A stretch of 64,000 nt of DNA from Lachnospiraceae bacterium. Lineage in GTDB: Bacteria > Bacillota > Clostridia > Lachnospirales > Lachnospiraceae. Position 1 is the first letter of the stretch. Every line of letters begins with the position of its first letter. The notes beneath the pieces were generated by a model. That model did not search any database, was not told the DNA's origin, and saw only the letters and a list, made by a program, of their open reading frames with translations. A program made the translations under genes and the position numbers. The stretch covers positions 558,001 through 622,000 of the forward strand of contig JAFTPP010000032.1 of assembly GCA_017463255.1 (NCBI GenBank), given 5' to 3'. This document shows, in pieces, positions 52,370 through 61,669 of this stretch.

Positions 52370-52825
52370 CTATTTCTGTCCCCAGAATTCAACTAATTCT
52401 TTCATCTTCGATATTACCTGATAAAACACGCCGCTGGTCACACCCTCTGACCACACCTTTCCTTTTGTCATACCGGTAAGCACATACTTCGCAAGAATTG
52501 CAGCAAGCACATCAAACTCAGCCATGGTTGCCTGTTCAATGGCACGCTTTTCATCTGCCACACTTCTCATACGTTTTCTGGAATAAACGTAAACATAATT
52601 CTTGTCAATAAACTGTGTATTCTTAGCTTCTTTTACCATTCGCAAAAGATTACCGTCGTAAACCGGAAACGCAAGCGAAGTAGACATCTCACCATTGGCA
52701 TCATAATTAGATGAAACGGAATGATCCACATGTGCTTCCAACCAAGGCAAATACTGCGCAAGGCGCATTACCTCATCTCTGTACTTATTTGAAAGAATTA
52801 CAAGATTTTGCTGTTCCTTATCCAT
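52370..52825 (-). CDS. Conserved hypothetical protein (possibly DUF6508-like)
   Basis: A 151-aa mostly helical protein with the segment LTGMTKGKVWSEGVTSGVFY and an acidic/basic N-terminal half. I think it belongs to DUF6508 but cannot confirm. No transmembrane helices. Start at 52825 has AAGGAGG. It is transcribed with the TetR gene, and divergent from the cNMP-fold gene at 53005. Confidence 0.6.
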   Translation of the reverse strand: MDKEQQNLVILSNKYRDEVMRLAQYLPWLEAHVDHSVSSNYDANGEMSTSLAFPVYDGNLLRMVKEAKNTQFIDKNYVYVYSRKRMRSVADEKRAIEQATMAEFDVLAAILAKYVLTGMTKGKVWSEGVTSGVFYQVISKMKELVEFWGQK

Positions 52826-52938
52826 AGTAGGCCTCCTTGCATCATCAGTATCAATTAATAATACCACAAAGTTAAAATACGGGCAAGTATGGATAAGGCA
52901 ATTATCTTCAATATTTTCGTAAAAAATGCCGAATTATA

Positions 52939-52968
52939 TTGTTTTTAAAAAGCAGATTATAGTATAAT
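52939..52968 (+). promoter_or_regulatory. Promoter of the cNMP-fold gene
   Basis: -35 TTGTTT (52939-52944), 18-bp spacer, -10 TATAAT (52963-52968). It excludes a coding start at 52969 because transcription begins ~7 nt after the -10. Confidence 0.8.
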
Positions 52969-53004
52969 ATGATAAATATGACACAATTTACACGGAGGTT
53001 TGGT

Positions 53005-55275
53005 ATGGCTCAAAAAACAATTGCCGCCGGCAAAACCATTGTACAAAGCGGGCAGGCAGGCGGAGAAATATATATCATTACCCAAGGTAGCGTAACTGCA
53101 CGTTGCGATGGCGATGAATTATACTTAAAAAAAGGCGATGTTATCGGTGTCCTCGAATTAGCAAACGGCTATTATTCGTATGACTATGTAGCCGAAACCG
53201 ATGTAACAGCTTTTACATATCCTTGTAAAAACCACATGGAATTACTCCATCTTATTAAGAGTAATTCAGACATGGCAGGTTTCATTGTCACTTCAACCAT
53301 AAGGACAGTCTGTCATATAGCCGACAGTTATATCATGGCAAAATACAATGCAGACAACCTGTATCGTTTTTTAATTGAAAGCTATAAGCAGTACAAAGCC
53401 CTTTGCATGAAATGTGCCATTTCCGCCAAAGAGCTTCCTACCCTTCGGGAACTGGCGCCCTTAAAAGCTGAAGACGATATCGCCCCATGGATTTCCCCAT
53501 ATTACGAATCCGCAAAAGCTTTTTCCAACGAATTAATCAGAAAAGTTTTTATTGATAATCCGGAATACCTTGCAGGCTATCTGTACAAAGCCGGTGAAGA
53601 TGCCTGTGCAATCATCGGATTGCATCAGGAGCTTGAAGAATTCCAATCATCCATTTCTACCATTCTCTTAAATGAGAATCACTTGGATATACTGGATTTA
53701 TATACTTCATTACTCCCCCGTTTGCACAGTAACCCGGCAGAATCCATGTCCTTAAATGCCATTATTAATACGTTATTAATTCAAATGGAAGGCCGTCCGT
53801 CACTTGACGAGGCTCTTTACAAGCGACGTGTAGAGGAATACCGTAAACTGCTTCAGGATTCCGAAGAAAATGCCAATGCACCTTCTGCCACAAAAACAGA
53901 AGTACCTACTGCCGACCTTGATAATTCATTAGATCAGATACTTGCTTACGCAAACCTAAAAAAAGAAACTGCCGACGAGTTCCGTCAGCTGATTGCCAAA
54001 TACAAGGATGTAATTGATAAAACAGCTTTAAATGATTCCTTGAATGCATTAAGAAGAAAGCTTACTTCTCTCTTTTACGAAGTATACATTGCAGCTTTCC
54101 AAAAGAGTTTAAATGATTCCAACATTCCTACCGTTGTAAAAATGCTCTTTTTATTCGGTTATGTAGACGAAACCATTGCAGGTCCCGAAAACGCTGCTAT
54201 GTTGTATCAGTTAGCCAAGGAATACAAGGGCGATGCCGAACATGGTATTTACACCTTATATGAATGGCTTGTATTAATTTATGAAGGCAAAAAAGAACCA
54301 AGCCGCAACGAGTTTGATAACGACTATCCACAATATTTGCGTGAGTTACGAACAGGCGGACGTATTAACGAAGCCCAGGAGCGTCAGTACCTTACCGATA
54401 CCGCTCAGAAGGTTATGTACGAATTACGCAACATGTTCCCTTCCGTAAACAAGGTTACTTTTGGTAAGATTTCTACCTACTGCCCTATTTTTTCAGAGCA
54501 TAACCTGTTACTTACTCCGGATAAAATGTTGCAGCAGACCACCCGTATTACAGAATGTATAGAGCAGCTTCGTACCATAGATTATACCCTCTTTTATAGG
54601 GATACTCTTTTCTCAGATCCGGCTGCAGGTGTTCCGAAGGAAACTATTATGCTGGAAGTATTGCCTGATATCATCTTAATGCCTAACGTGGGTCTAAGAG
54701 GTATCATGTGGCAGGAAATTGAAGGGAAACGAAGAAATACTCCTGCACGAATGATGATTCCCATTATGTTACCGGAAGATCCTTTCCAGATTCTTACAAG
54801 ACTTGCCGGTGAATATCGTTGGGAAATGTGCAAGCGCGTTCAGGGAAGCCGTTGGAATGATATTTCCGATATGTCTCTTACCAGTGAATATTTTGATTAC
54901 ATACAGTTTTACCGTAAAAACTCCGACCTTTCTGCGGATGTGAAAGAAAAAATTAAAATACTGTTACAAAAAACCAAAGGTAATTACAGAGAAACCTTTG
55001 TACGCGACTATATTTCATGGATTACCTTGGAAAGTAAAGGCTCTCCTGTTCTTAATAAGGTTTGTCGCCGTATTTTATTTGCTTACTGCCCTTTCTCAAA
55101 GGCATTTCGCGATAAGTTGGAAATCAATCCTCTTTACAGAGAATACTTAGAACGCTTTAATGTAAAAACCAGACAGAAGCTACATCATCTGGACAACTTA
55201 TGTAAGAAAATCAGTAATACAGGACGTTCTATTCCGCCGGAAATTGAAAATCAAAGCATTTTGCTCACAAAATAA
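53005..55275 (+). CDS. Large protein with N-terminal cyclic-nucleotide-binding-type fold, unknown function
   Basis: A 756-aa cytoplasmic protein. Residues ~1-110 have the Crp-type double-stranded beta-helix (IYIITQGSVTARCDGDELYL, KKGDVIGVLELANG). The remaining ~640 residues are mostly alpha-helical and carry no HTH, kinase or membrane segment I can recognise. The ligand could be cNMP, but key ligand-binding residues are not certain. RBS GGAGG is 5 nt before ATG. It stands alone on the plus strand with a strong promoter. Confidence 0.7.
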   Translation: MAQKTIAAGKTIVQSGQAGGEIYIITQGSVTARCDGDELYLKKGDVIGVLELANGYYSYDYVAETDVTAFTYPCKNHMELLHLIKSNSDMAGFIVTSTIRTVCHIADSYIMAKYNADNLYRFLIESYKQYKALCMKCAISAKELPTLRELAPLKAEDDIAPWISPYYESAKAFSNELIRKVFIDNPEYLAGYLYKAGEDACAIIGLHQELEEFQSSISTILLNENHLDILDLYTSLLPRLHSNPAESMSLNAIINTLLIQMEGRPSLDEALYKRRVEEYRKLLQDSEENANAPSATKTEVPTADLDNSLDQILAYANLKKETADEFRQLIAKYKDVIDKTALNDSLNALRRKLTSLFYEVYIAAFQKSLNDSNIPTVVKMLFLFGYVDETIAGPENAAMLYQLAKEYKGDAEHGIYTLYEWLVLIYEGKKEPSRNEFDNDYPQYLRELRTGGRINEAQERQYLTDTAQKVMYELRNMFPSVNKVTFGKISTYCPIFSEHNLLLTPDKMLQQTTRITECIEQLRTIDYTLFYRDTLFSDPAAGVPKETIMLEVLPDIILMPNVGLRGIMWQEIEGKRRNTPARMMIPIMLPEDPFQILTRLAGEYRWEMCKRVQGSRWNDISDMSLTSEYFDYIQFYRKNSDLSADVKEKIKILLQKTKGNYRETFVRDYISWITLESKGSPVLNKVCRRILFAYCPFSKAFRDKLEINPLYREYLERFNVKTRQKLHHLDNLCKKISNTGRSIPPEIENQSILLTK

Positions 55276-55395
55276 GCATCTTGTGCGCAAATCCAAGCAA
55301 AATATGTACAAAACAGGTTGATTTTCGGAATATATTTTTATTTTTGAGCAATATTGTTATAGACTCCTTGATAAAAAAGTACTATAGTATAGTTA

Positions 55396-55490
55396 ATCTA
55401 GTTAACCACTAGGTTTGCTAATTAGCAATTCCGGAAGAATTCCCCTTTTACACAAAACAAAAGCCCAAAAGCCTAGCTTTTGGGTTTTTG
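55396..55490 (+). ncRNA. Candidate small RNA with terminator
   Basis: The 190 nt after the 756-aa gene contains stacked inverted repeats (CTAGT-ACTAG, TTGCTAATTAGCAA, GGAAGAATTCC) and then a strong terminator: CCCAAAAGC/GCTTTTGGG (55464-55484) plus TTTTT. Upstream are TTGATA (55368-55373) and several TATAGT-like elements, but no ideal spacing. It could be an sRNA or the 3' UTR of the preceding gene. Confidence 0.35.
55464..55489 (+). terminator. Terminator of the cNMP-fold gene/sRNA
   Basis: Stem CCCAAAAGC/GCTTTTGGG with CTA loop and TTTTT on the plus strand; the flanking A-run lets it work to some degree in reverse. Confidence 0.88.
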
Positions 55491-55497
55491 TTATTTC

Positions 55498-55535
55498 AAA
55501 AAAGAATGTGCAGATTATCTGCACATTCTTTTTTT
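55498..55535. terminator. Bidirectional terminator overlapping the HAD-CPBP gene 3' end
   Basis: Stem AAAGAATGTGCAGA/TCTGCACATTCTTT with a 3-nt loop and A/T tracts on both sides. It includes the last codons and the stop (55515) of the minus-strand gene, so termination structure and coding overlap. Confidence 0.9.
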
Positions 55536-57008
55536 ACAATACATATAATACACACACATTCCTGCAAAAGTAATAAATAATACCGCAAACAGGGGATTGG
55601 CAATCTTAGCCGCCAAGGCATCATTCCTACCCACTAAGAAAATAGCAAGGTTGGCTACGCTGTGTAAAAGAACCGGTGCCGCTAACGTCTTACACCATTC
55701 ATAGCTGATGACTATGAGCATTCCCATAATACTTCCGTAAATTCCCTGCACCACATTTCCATGATATGCACCAAATAATACAGAGGAACAAATCATAGCC
55801 GGAATAACCGCAAAATATTTTTTTAGCCTCTGGTATATAATACCTCTGAATACCACTTCTTCTGCCACAGAGGAAATAACACCGTATAATAGTATTCCAA
55901 GCCAGAGCGGCACGGAATGTTGTGCCGTTGCTGTCTGTGTATAAGTAGCTGAGCTTTCCGTAATTTTTAATAATTCAAATACAATGTTAATTCCAAGAGA
56001 CGCACAAATACCAATTAAAATCACAGGCACCATCTGTTGAAACTCTACTCTTTTCGCAGGCATTTTTTCTTCCCGGTATATGTTTTTAACTACAAAAACA
56101 CCAATTACCATTCCGATTCCGTTCACCGTCACCTTAACCTGTCCCGAATGTACCACCCACCAGGCTAACACATCCGCATCTCTGGTTACAACATAGGATT
56201 CAATTAACCCTAACACAAGCACCATAAATAAAGAGGCTGTAAAATAATATAAAACCATGGGAAGTACCAGATTCCATAACTTGACAGAAATTGGTAAATT
56301 AGCTTCCGGATAGGGTCTCGTAACTTGTGCAGAAGAGTTCAAAATCCGCTTCAAATCTTCCACCGAATCAACAATACACGTTGGTGCCGCCTCTTTTAGC
56401 TCTCCTTTGGGAGCATATCCGTAGGACACTGCAATACTTGAAAGGCCATACGCCTTTGCACCCTCTATGTCAAACTTTCTGTCACCAACCATTGCGGTAT
56501 TTGTTTCATCAAGTTTAGGAAGTTCTCCTTTTTTGCTCCCCAAATTCCGAAGTTGTCTTAATGCTTCCTCCACCACTTCTTCTTTTTTGTATCTGGTTCC
56601 GTCCAGTTCACTTCCGACTATAACCTGAAAATATTTATGGATTTCAAAATGCTTCAATATCTTTTCTACAAACACTTGTGGTTTACTGGACGCTACCGCA
56701 AGAAATCTTCCCTGTTTGTACAAGGTCTGTAACAGCTCCTTAATTCCCGGATAGATTTCATTTTCAAGCCAACCGACTTCTGAAAATCGTTCACGGTACA
56801 CCTTTACTGCCCGCTCTGCTTCTTCTTCATTCATACCGTAAAACTCTTTAAAGCTGTCCGGTAACGGCGGCCCGATAAAAGGTTCTAACTTGGATAAATC
56901 CTCTTCCTGCTTCCCAAATGCCGCAAGCGCATGATTTACTGATTTTGTTATTCCCTCTTTCGGATCCGTTAAGGTTCCGTCCAAATCAAATAAAATATAC
57001 TGATACAT
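55515..57008 (-). CDS. Fusion of a HAD phosphatase and a CPBP intramembrane protease
   Basis: A 497-aa two-domain protein. Residues ~1-220 form a phosphoglycolate-phosphatase-like HAD domain with DLDGT (D8, D10), SSKP and the Mg motif GDRKFD. Residues ~245-495 are a membrane domain of the CPBP/Abi type with EEVVFR (E383, E384, R388), H416 and H449, the presumed metalloprotease residues. It is unusual for both domains to be in one chain. There is no frameshift between them. HAD activity would lie in the cytoplasm; protease activity in the membrane. Confidence 0.85.
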   Translation of the reverse strand: MYQYILFDLDGTLTDPKEGITKSVNHALAAFGKQEEDLSKLEPFIGPPLPDSFKEFYGMNEEEAERAVKVYRERFSEVGWLENEIYPGIKELLQTLYKQGRFLAVASSKPQVFVEKILKHFEIHKYFQVIVGSELDGTRYKKEEVVEEALRQLRNLGSKKGELPKLDETNTAMVGDRKFDIEGAKAYGLSSIAVSYGYAPKGELKEAAPTCIVDSVEDLKRILNSSAQVTRPYPEANLPISVKLWNLVLPMVLYYFTASLFMVLVLGLIESYVVTRDADVLAWWVVHSGQVKVTVNGIGMVIGVFVVKNIYREEKMPAKRVEFQQMVPVILIGICASLGINIVFELLKITESSATYTQTATAQHSVPLWLGILLYGVISSVAEEVVFRGIIYQRLKKYFAVIPAMICSSVLFGAYHGNVVQGIYGSIMGMLIVISYEWCKTLAAPVLLHSVANLAIFLVGRNDALAAKIANPLFAVLFITFAGMCVYYMYCKKRMCR

Positions 57009-57036
57009 TTTTTACCCAATCCTTACAAAAAATATG

Positions 57037-57065
57037 TTGACAGTTTCTTTTTTATGGAATATAGT
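57037..57065 (+). promoter_or_regulatory. Promoter of the TPP riboswitch/thiT transcript
   Basis: -35 TTGACA (57037-57042), 17-bp spacer, -10 TATAGT (57060-57065). Transcription should start near 57072. Confidence 0.87.
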
Positions 57066-57102
57066 AACCCTAGCACTAAGAAAGTGCAACAAAAATAAAT
57101 AA

Positions 57103-57192
57103 CACGCTAGGGGAGCATTTGCTGAGATTGAATCATTAAGATTCTAACCCTCATTACTTGAACCGGATAATACCGGCGTAAGGAAGCAGTTC
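57103..57192 (+). promoter_or_regulatory. TPP (thi-box) riboswitch
   Basis: The conserved elements GGGGAGC...GCTGAGAT, ACCC...CTTGAACC and GGATAATACCGGCGTAAGGAAGC-type (in two parts, ending at ~57188) are all present. It binds thiamine pyrophosphate. A leader segment CCCTAGC (57068-57074) is complementary to GCTAGGG (57106-57112) in the 5' part of P1, and could compete with aptamer folding. Confidence 0.95.
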
Positions 57193-57244
57193 ATATGAAT
57201 GCCTATTCAGTATACCTTTCATTCCGTGCATTCTTTGAACTATG

Positions 57245-57286
57245 ATGAATCCCCTCTTTGTGTCAAAAACCAAGGAGGATTTTTTA
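57245..57286 (+). promoter_or_regulatory. RBS-sequestering terminator-like hairpin of the thiT leader
   Basis: AATCCCCTCTTTG pairs imperfectly with CAAGGAGGATT, followed by TTTTTT and the ATG at 57286. The right arm contains the SD AAGGAGG. When formed, it would both end transcription and block ribosomes. Likely expression platform of the TPP switch. Confidence 0.7.
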
Positions 57287-57975
57287 TGTTAAAAATCAAA
57301 CAATTCTTTATGAGTTACGATTCCGAGTGGGAATCCTACTCCCTCACCACCAATGGCTTAATTGCCCTGGTAATCCTTATGCTTATCATTATGATTGTGG
57401 CCGCATTCGTAGTAGACCGTAAGCAGAAAACACCGAAGCTTTGTGCAAAGCAGCTTGCTTTTTCAGGTGTTGCACTGGCACTTGGTTTTATTACCTCTTA
57501 CATCAAATACGAAATGCCCTTTGGTGGTTCTGTTACTCTTTTTTCCATGCTGTTCATCTGCCTTATCGGTTACTGGTACGGCATAAAAGCAGGTATGTTT
57601 GCCGCATTCGCATATAGTATTCTGCAGTTTTTACAAAGCGGCGGTTCCTATTTCTTATCTCCGTTCCAGGTATGCTGCGATTACTTCTTCGCATTTACAG
57701 CCCTCGGTATTACAGGCTTCTTTGCCCGTAAAAAGAACGGACTTATTGTAGGATACATACTTGCAGCATTCATCCGCGGTTTATTCCATACCATTGGCGG
57801 ATATATCTATTGGATGGACTACATGCCGGAATCCTTCCCACAGAGCCTTGCTGCAATTTATCCCATTGTTTATAATTACGCCTACATCGTTATAGAAGCA
57901 GTCATTACTCTTATTGTAATTTCTCTGCCCCCTGTAAAAAAGGCATTGGAAAAAGTCAAAGCTTTGGCTTTATAA
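57286..57975 (+). CDS. thiT: Thiamine ECF transporter S component (ThiT-like)
   Basis: A 229-aa membrane protein with several helices and the ThiT-type segment QLAFSGVALALGFITSYIK; the TPP riboswitch upstream supports thiamine as ligand. It partners with the shared ECF energising module (not in this window). It is longer than the usual ~180 aa because of an N-terminal helix at ~20-45. The start at 57286 follows AAGGAGG; a longer frame from 57199 would read through the riboswitch. It ends with a 6-bp convergent overlap with addA. Confidence 0.9.
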   Translation: MLKIKQFFMSYDSEWESYSLTTNGLIALVILMLIIMIVAAFVVDRKQKTPKLCAKQLAFSGVALALGFITSYIKYEMPFGGSVTLFSMLFICLIGYWYGIKAGMFAAFAYSILQFLQSGGSYFLSPFQVCCDYFFAFTALGITGFFARKKNGLIVGYILAAFIRGLFHTIGGYIYWMDYMPESFPQSLAAIYPIVYNYAYIVIEAVITLIVISLPPVKKALEKVKALAL

Positions 57976-60900
57976 TGCAATTTCCGTTTCAAAGAACAAA
58001 GAATAGATTATCTTTTCTTTGACCTTTTTACCGGTCATTTGTTCCAAAGACCGCGCATAATAATCAAGCTGTGCCTGATAGCGGGTTATTAAATCCTCCG
58101 GTTTATCTACCCTGTCGGTTTTATAATCCGCTACTATAAGCTCACCGTCTTCTTCAAAATACACGTCTATAATTCCCTGAATTAATACGGTTTCGTCCTT
58201 CGGAAACTCTTCGCTTACTTCAGAAGCAAAAAGTCCCATAACAAAAGGTTGCTCGCGGAATAAAAGCTTCTTCTCTTCTGCCGCCAACATACGAAGTCCC
58301 AAGGAAGAATTGGTAAACTTAAGAATTTTTGCAGCATCCACTAATAACTCATAATCTGCTTCCATTCTGCCTGCCGTTACCATTTCATGAATGGCTGTTT
58401 TAACTTCCTCTATGGATTTAAGCTTTCCTAAGGGAATTAACTCCAATACCCTGTGATATGCACTTCCCCTTTTTGTACCGGTGGCTTCTTTTTTTGCCTC
58501 TACAAAACTCGGGATATACTTGGTCACTTTTTCCTCTTCAAACATAAGACGTCCGTTTTGATAATCATCCTGTTCTTCCATGGCTTTTTTCTTAAGCTCT
58601 GACACAGTTGTCTTTGTATAAAGATTAGAAAGACGGGTATGGGCATACCTATAATCAAACTTCCGGTTTAGCTTGTCATATAAAACATCATCTCTTTCAA
58701 TGGCTCTCTTGTTCGGATGATGCAAAAGCTCTGTTAATTCTTCCCTCTGCAAATGCTTATCAACCCTGTTAACAAAGAACCCGCTTTCCAGTTCCTCCAT
58801 TGTTAATACGTGCATTTTAATAAGCGGTTCCGTAAGGCCTGCAGCCTTAAGCGGATGCCTGGTGCTTTCATCAATTCCCGGCAATTCCAATACGCCTGAA
58901 TGTCCCGCAAGAGCATGCAAAATAAAATCAAGATGACTTTTGGCGCCTGCAATCTTTTCATAAGGAAGTCCTACGCTTTTATTAGAGCCGTCATTTAATA
59001 TCTTATAAACTTTCTTTTCCATATTCTTAGAAGCCGCGGTAAGAATGAGTTTTTCTTTTGCTCTGGTCATGGCAACATATAAAACCCTCATTTCTTCTCC
59101 GATAGAATCCAGAATTCCTTTGGTTTCCATTACGTTACGGTATAAGCTGTCTGCGTACAAACGCTTCTTAGAATCAATGACTTTACACGAAATACCCAAA
59201 TCAATGTCCATTAAAAGTGGTTTATAATAATCCATCAAATTAAATTCTTTGGCATTTCCTGCCACAAAGCAAATCGGAAACTCCAATCCCTTACTCTTAT
59301 GAATGGTCATAATACGCACAAGATTGGCATTTTCATCTGCCATGGATACTTCACCATAATCAACGTCGTATTTTAACAATTGCTCAATATACCGGTTAAA
59401 ATGAAATAAACCACGGTAACTTGTCTTACCAAAGTCAATTGCCTTTTGCACCAGCATATCAATATTTGCTTTACGTTGCGCGCCCCCTGAAAGAGCCCCC
59501 ATCCATTCATAATAATGATACTCCTCCATAAGCTGTATCAACAGTTCATGAATCGGTGTATAAACGGAAAGTGCCCTGTAACGCTCTATCATATCCACTA
59601 CTTTTGCACATTTATCTTTCACTTCAGGGCTTAAGTCTTGCTTCACATCATCATTTGATGTTGCCCACACTAATTTCGTATATAAGTGTCCTTTTTGGTT
59701 TTTAAGAAGTGCTATCTCCTCATCCGTCATAGAACCGAATACTGATTTTAACACACCGTATAAGGGAATATCCTGATATGGATTATTTAATACCCGCAAG
59801 ACGTTTAATAATGTCTGAATTTCCGTTGTAGAAAAATAACCCGTCTTAGAAGTAAAGTAAACAGGAATTCCTTCTTCTTCCAAAATACTCTTAAAGGTTT
59901 CTTCCCATCCGCTTGTTACGCGGAGCAAAATGGCAATATCCCTATATTCTGCCGGTCGTGTTACCCCGGTTTTTAAATCAGTAACAGGGAATTTACCCAC
60001 CAATTGGTTAATACGGTTTGCAATATACCTTGCTTCACATTTTTTAGCTTCCTCTTTGTTGCCACCCATGGTATCCAAAAGTGCTATCTCAGTGGCAAAC
60101 GTATCCTCTTTTTCATGAATGCTTTCAGGCGTAGGATAATTGGCCCCGTAATATAATGCTGCAGCATCATCATACATAACGTTTCCAAGGCTTTTTTGCA
60201 TCACACGGTAAAATACATAATTAACTGTATCAAGCACCTCTTTACGGCTTCTGAAATTACGGGACAAGTCTATCCTTTGGGTAGCACTGTCTTTCACATC
60301 ATAAGTATCATACTTTTCCATAAAGATTTCCGGACGCGCCAAGCGGAAGCGATAGATACTCTGTTTCACATCGCCTACCATAAACCGGTTATTTTTTCCT
60401 GTTGATTCTTTTGAAATAGACTTAAGTAAGTATTCCTGCACCAGATTACTGTCCTGATACTCATCTATCAGTATTTCTTCAAAATACTCCTGATAATCCT
60501 CTGCTGTCCTTGTGGGTTTATAGAAATCCCCATCCTTTTCAATCAGAATCTTTAAAGCCATATGCTCAATATCATTAAAATCTACAATCTTCTTTTCCCG
60601 CTTTTTTTCATCGAATTTATGTAAAAAAGCAATGGTTAAGCGCACGAATTCCCCTGCCAGTGCTCCACTGATTTTTAAATCTTCAATGATCTGGTCAGGT
60701 GAGGCAAAAAAGTATTCTTCACATATACTCTTAAACCCTTCACGCACTCTGCTTCGTATTTCCTTGGCTGTTTCACGTAAGTTTTCAGCACCGTTATTCT
60801 TCGTTCTCGGAAGACTTTTGTTTTCCAACAAGCGCGCTATCTTTCCCATCCGTTCATAGTTTTTTGCATCCCGCATGGTAATCAGGTCATTCATTTCCTG

Positions 60901-61656
60901 TACAAATAATTCCCGATACGCCATGGGACCATCCGGCTTATCACAGATATCAATTGCTTTTTGCATTTCACTTATCATGGAAGATAACATTCTTTCCAGA
61001 TGAGCCTGCAAAAACTGCATCCATCCGGTCTTACCCATTTCATCCACATTTTCAATTTCATAGCTTTTTAAACAATTAAGAAGCCACTCTTCCGGGAAAG
61101 GATAACTTTCGGCATACTGATATAAAGTACGCACTAACTCTTCAATTTTTCTTTCTTTTCCATCCGGACAAAATGCTTCCAACAGCTGATAAAACTCTTC
61201 ATTGCCTTCTGCAAAGAACTCTTCCATTACTTCTGCCAGGGAATCCTGCATCAAAAGCTTACTTTCTCCTTCATCCGCCACACGGAAATTAGGGTCTAGT
61301 CCAATATCATTAAAGTTATTCTTTACTACAAAAAGGCAAAAACTGTCGATGGTAGTAATCAAGGCATTATGTAGCAAGGTTGCCTGTTTTTGCAAATGCT
61401 TATTATCAGGCTCTGTTACAAGCTTTTGTTCAATCGCCCTGCTGATACGTTCCTTCATTTCAGACGCTGCTGCTTTAGTAAAAGTTACCACCAAGAGTCT
61501 GTCGATATCCACAGGATTTTTATCATCAGATATCATTTGAATGATTCTTTCAACCAAAACCGCTGTTTTACCGGAGCCGGCAGCTGCCGAAACCAGTAAA
61601 TTCCTATTGTGAAGGTCAATAACCTTCTGCTGTTCGGGGGTATACTTCATTCCCAT
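57970..61656 (-). CDS. addA: ATP-dependent helicase/nuclease subunit A
   Basis: A ~1228-aa UvrD-like helicase-nuclease: Walker A (SAAAGSGKTAVL), helicase motifs (DEYQDSN, VGDVKQSIYRFR, VRIMTIHKSKGLEFP, VLYVAMTRAKEKL) and a C-terminal PD-(D/E)XK nuclease (GIIDVYFEEDGELIVADYKTD-type). It resects double-strand breaks with AddB. ATG at 61656 is next to AAGGAGG; a GTG at 61665 is within the RBS. It overlaps thiT convergently. Confidence 0.96.
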   Translation of the reverse strand: MGMKYTPEQQKVIDLHNRNLLVSAAAGSGKTAVLVERIIQMISDDKNPVDIDRLLVVTFTKAAASEMKERISRAIEQKLVTEPDNKHLQKQATLLHNALITTIDSFCLFVVKNNFNDIGLDPNFRVADEGESKLLMQDSLAEVMEEFFAEGNEEFYQLLEAFCPDGKERKIEELVRTLYQYAESYPFPEEWLLNCLKSYEIENVDEMGKTGWMQFLQAHLERMLSSMISEMQKAIDICDKPDGPMAYRELFVQEMNDLITMRDAKNYERMGKIARLLENKSLPRTKNNGAENLRETAKEIRSRVREGFKSICEEYFFASPDQIIEDLKISGALAGEFVRLTIAFLHKFDEKKREKKIVDFNDIEHMALKILIEKDGDFYKPTRTAEDYQEYFEEILIDEYQDSNLVQEYLLKSISKESTGKNNRFMVGDVKQSIYRFRLARPEIFMEKYDTYDVKDSATQRIDLSRNFRSRKEVLDTVNYVFYRVMQKSLGNVMYDDAAALYYGANYPTPESIHEKEDTFATEIALLDTMGGNKEEAKKCEARYIANRINQLVGKFPVTDLKTGVTRPAEYRDIAILLRVTSGWEETFKSILEEEGIPVYFTSKTGYFSTTEIQTLLNVLRVLNNPYQDIPLYGVLKSVFGSMTDEEIALLKNQKGHLYTKLVWATSNDDVKQDLSPEVKDKCAKVVDMIERYRALSVYTPIHELLIQLMEEYHYYEWMGALSGGAQRKANIDMLVQKAIDFGKTSYRGLFHFNRYIEQLLKYDVDYGEVSMADENANLVRIMTIHKSKGLEFPICFVAGNAKEFNLMDYYKPLLMDIDLGISCKVIDSKKRLYADSLYRNVMETKGILDSIGEEMRVLYVAMTRAKEKLILTAASKNMEKKVYKILNDGSNKSVGLPYEKIAGAKSHLDFILHALAGHSGVLELPGIDESTRHPLKAAGLTEPLIKMHVLTMEELESGFFVNRVDKHLQREELTELLHHPNKRAIERDDVLYDKLNRKFDYRYAHTRLSNLYTKTTVSELKKKAMEEQDDYQNGRLMFEEEKVTKYIPSFVEAKKEATGTKRGSAYHRVLELIPLGKLKSIEEVKTAIHEMVTAGRMEADYELLVDAAKILKFTNSSLGLRMLAAEEKKLLFREQPFVMGLFASEVSEEFPKDETVLIQGIIDVYFEEDGELIVADYKTDRVDKPEDLITRYQAQLDYYARSLEQMTGKKVKEKIIYSLFFETEIAL

Positions 61657-61669
61657 AACTACCACCTCC

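Noticed and set aside
52969-53004. Start of the cNMP-fold gene at the upstream ATG (52969)
   Set aside because: That ATG directly abuts the -10 TATAAT, so it would be untranscribed; the ATG at 53005 has GGAGG.
57199-57285. N-terminal extension of ThiT from an ATG at 57199
   Set aside because: It lies in the expression platform of the riboswitch; the ATG at 57286 has a strong RBS.
57970-57975. Functional overlap of thiT and addA stops
   Set aside because: The shared TTATAA is a simple palindrome that gives TAA both ways; compact packing explains it.
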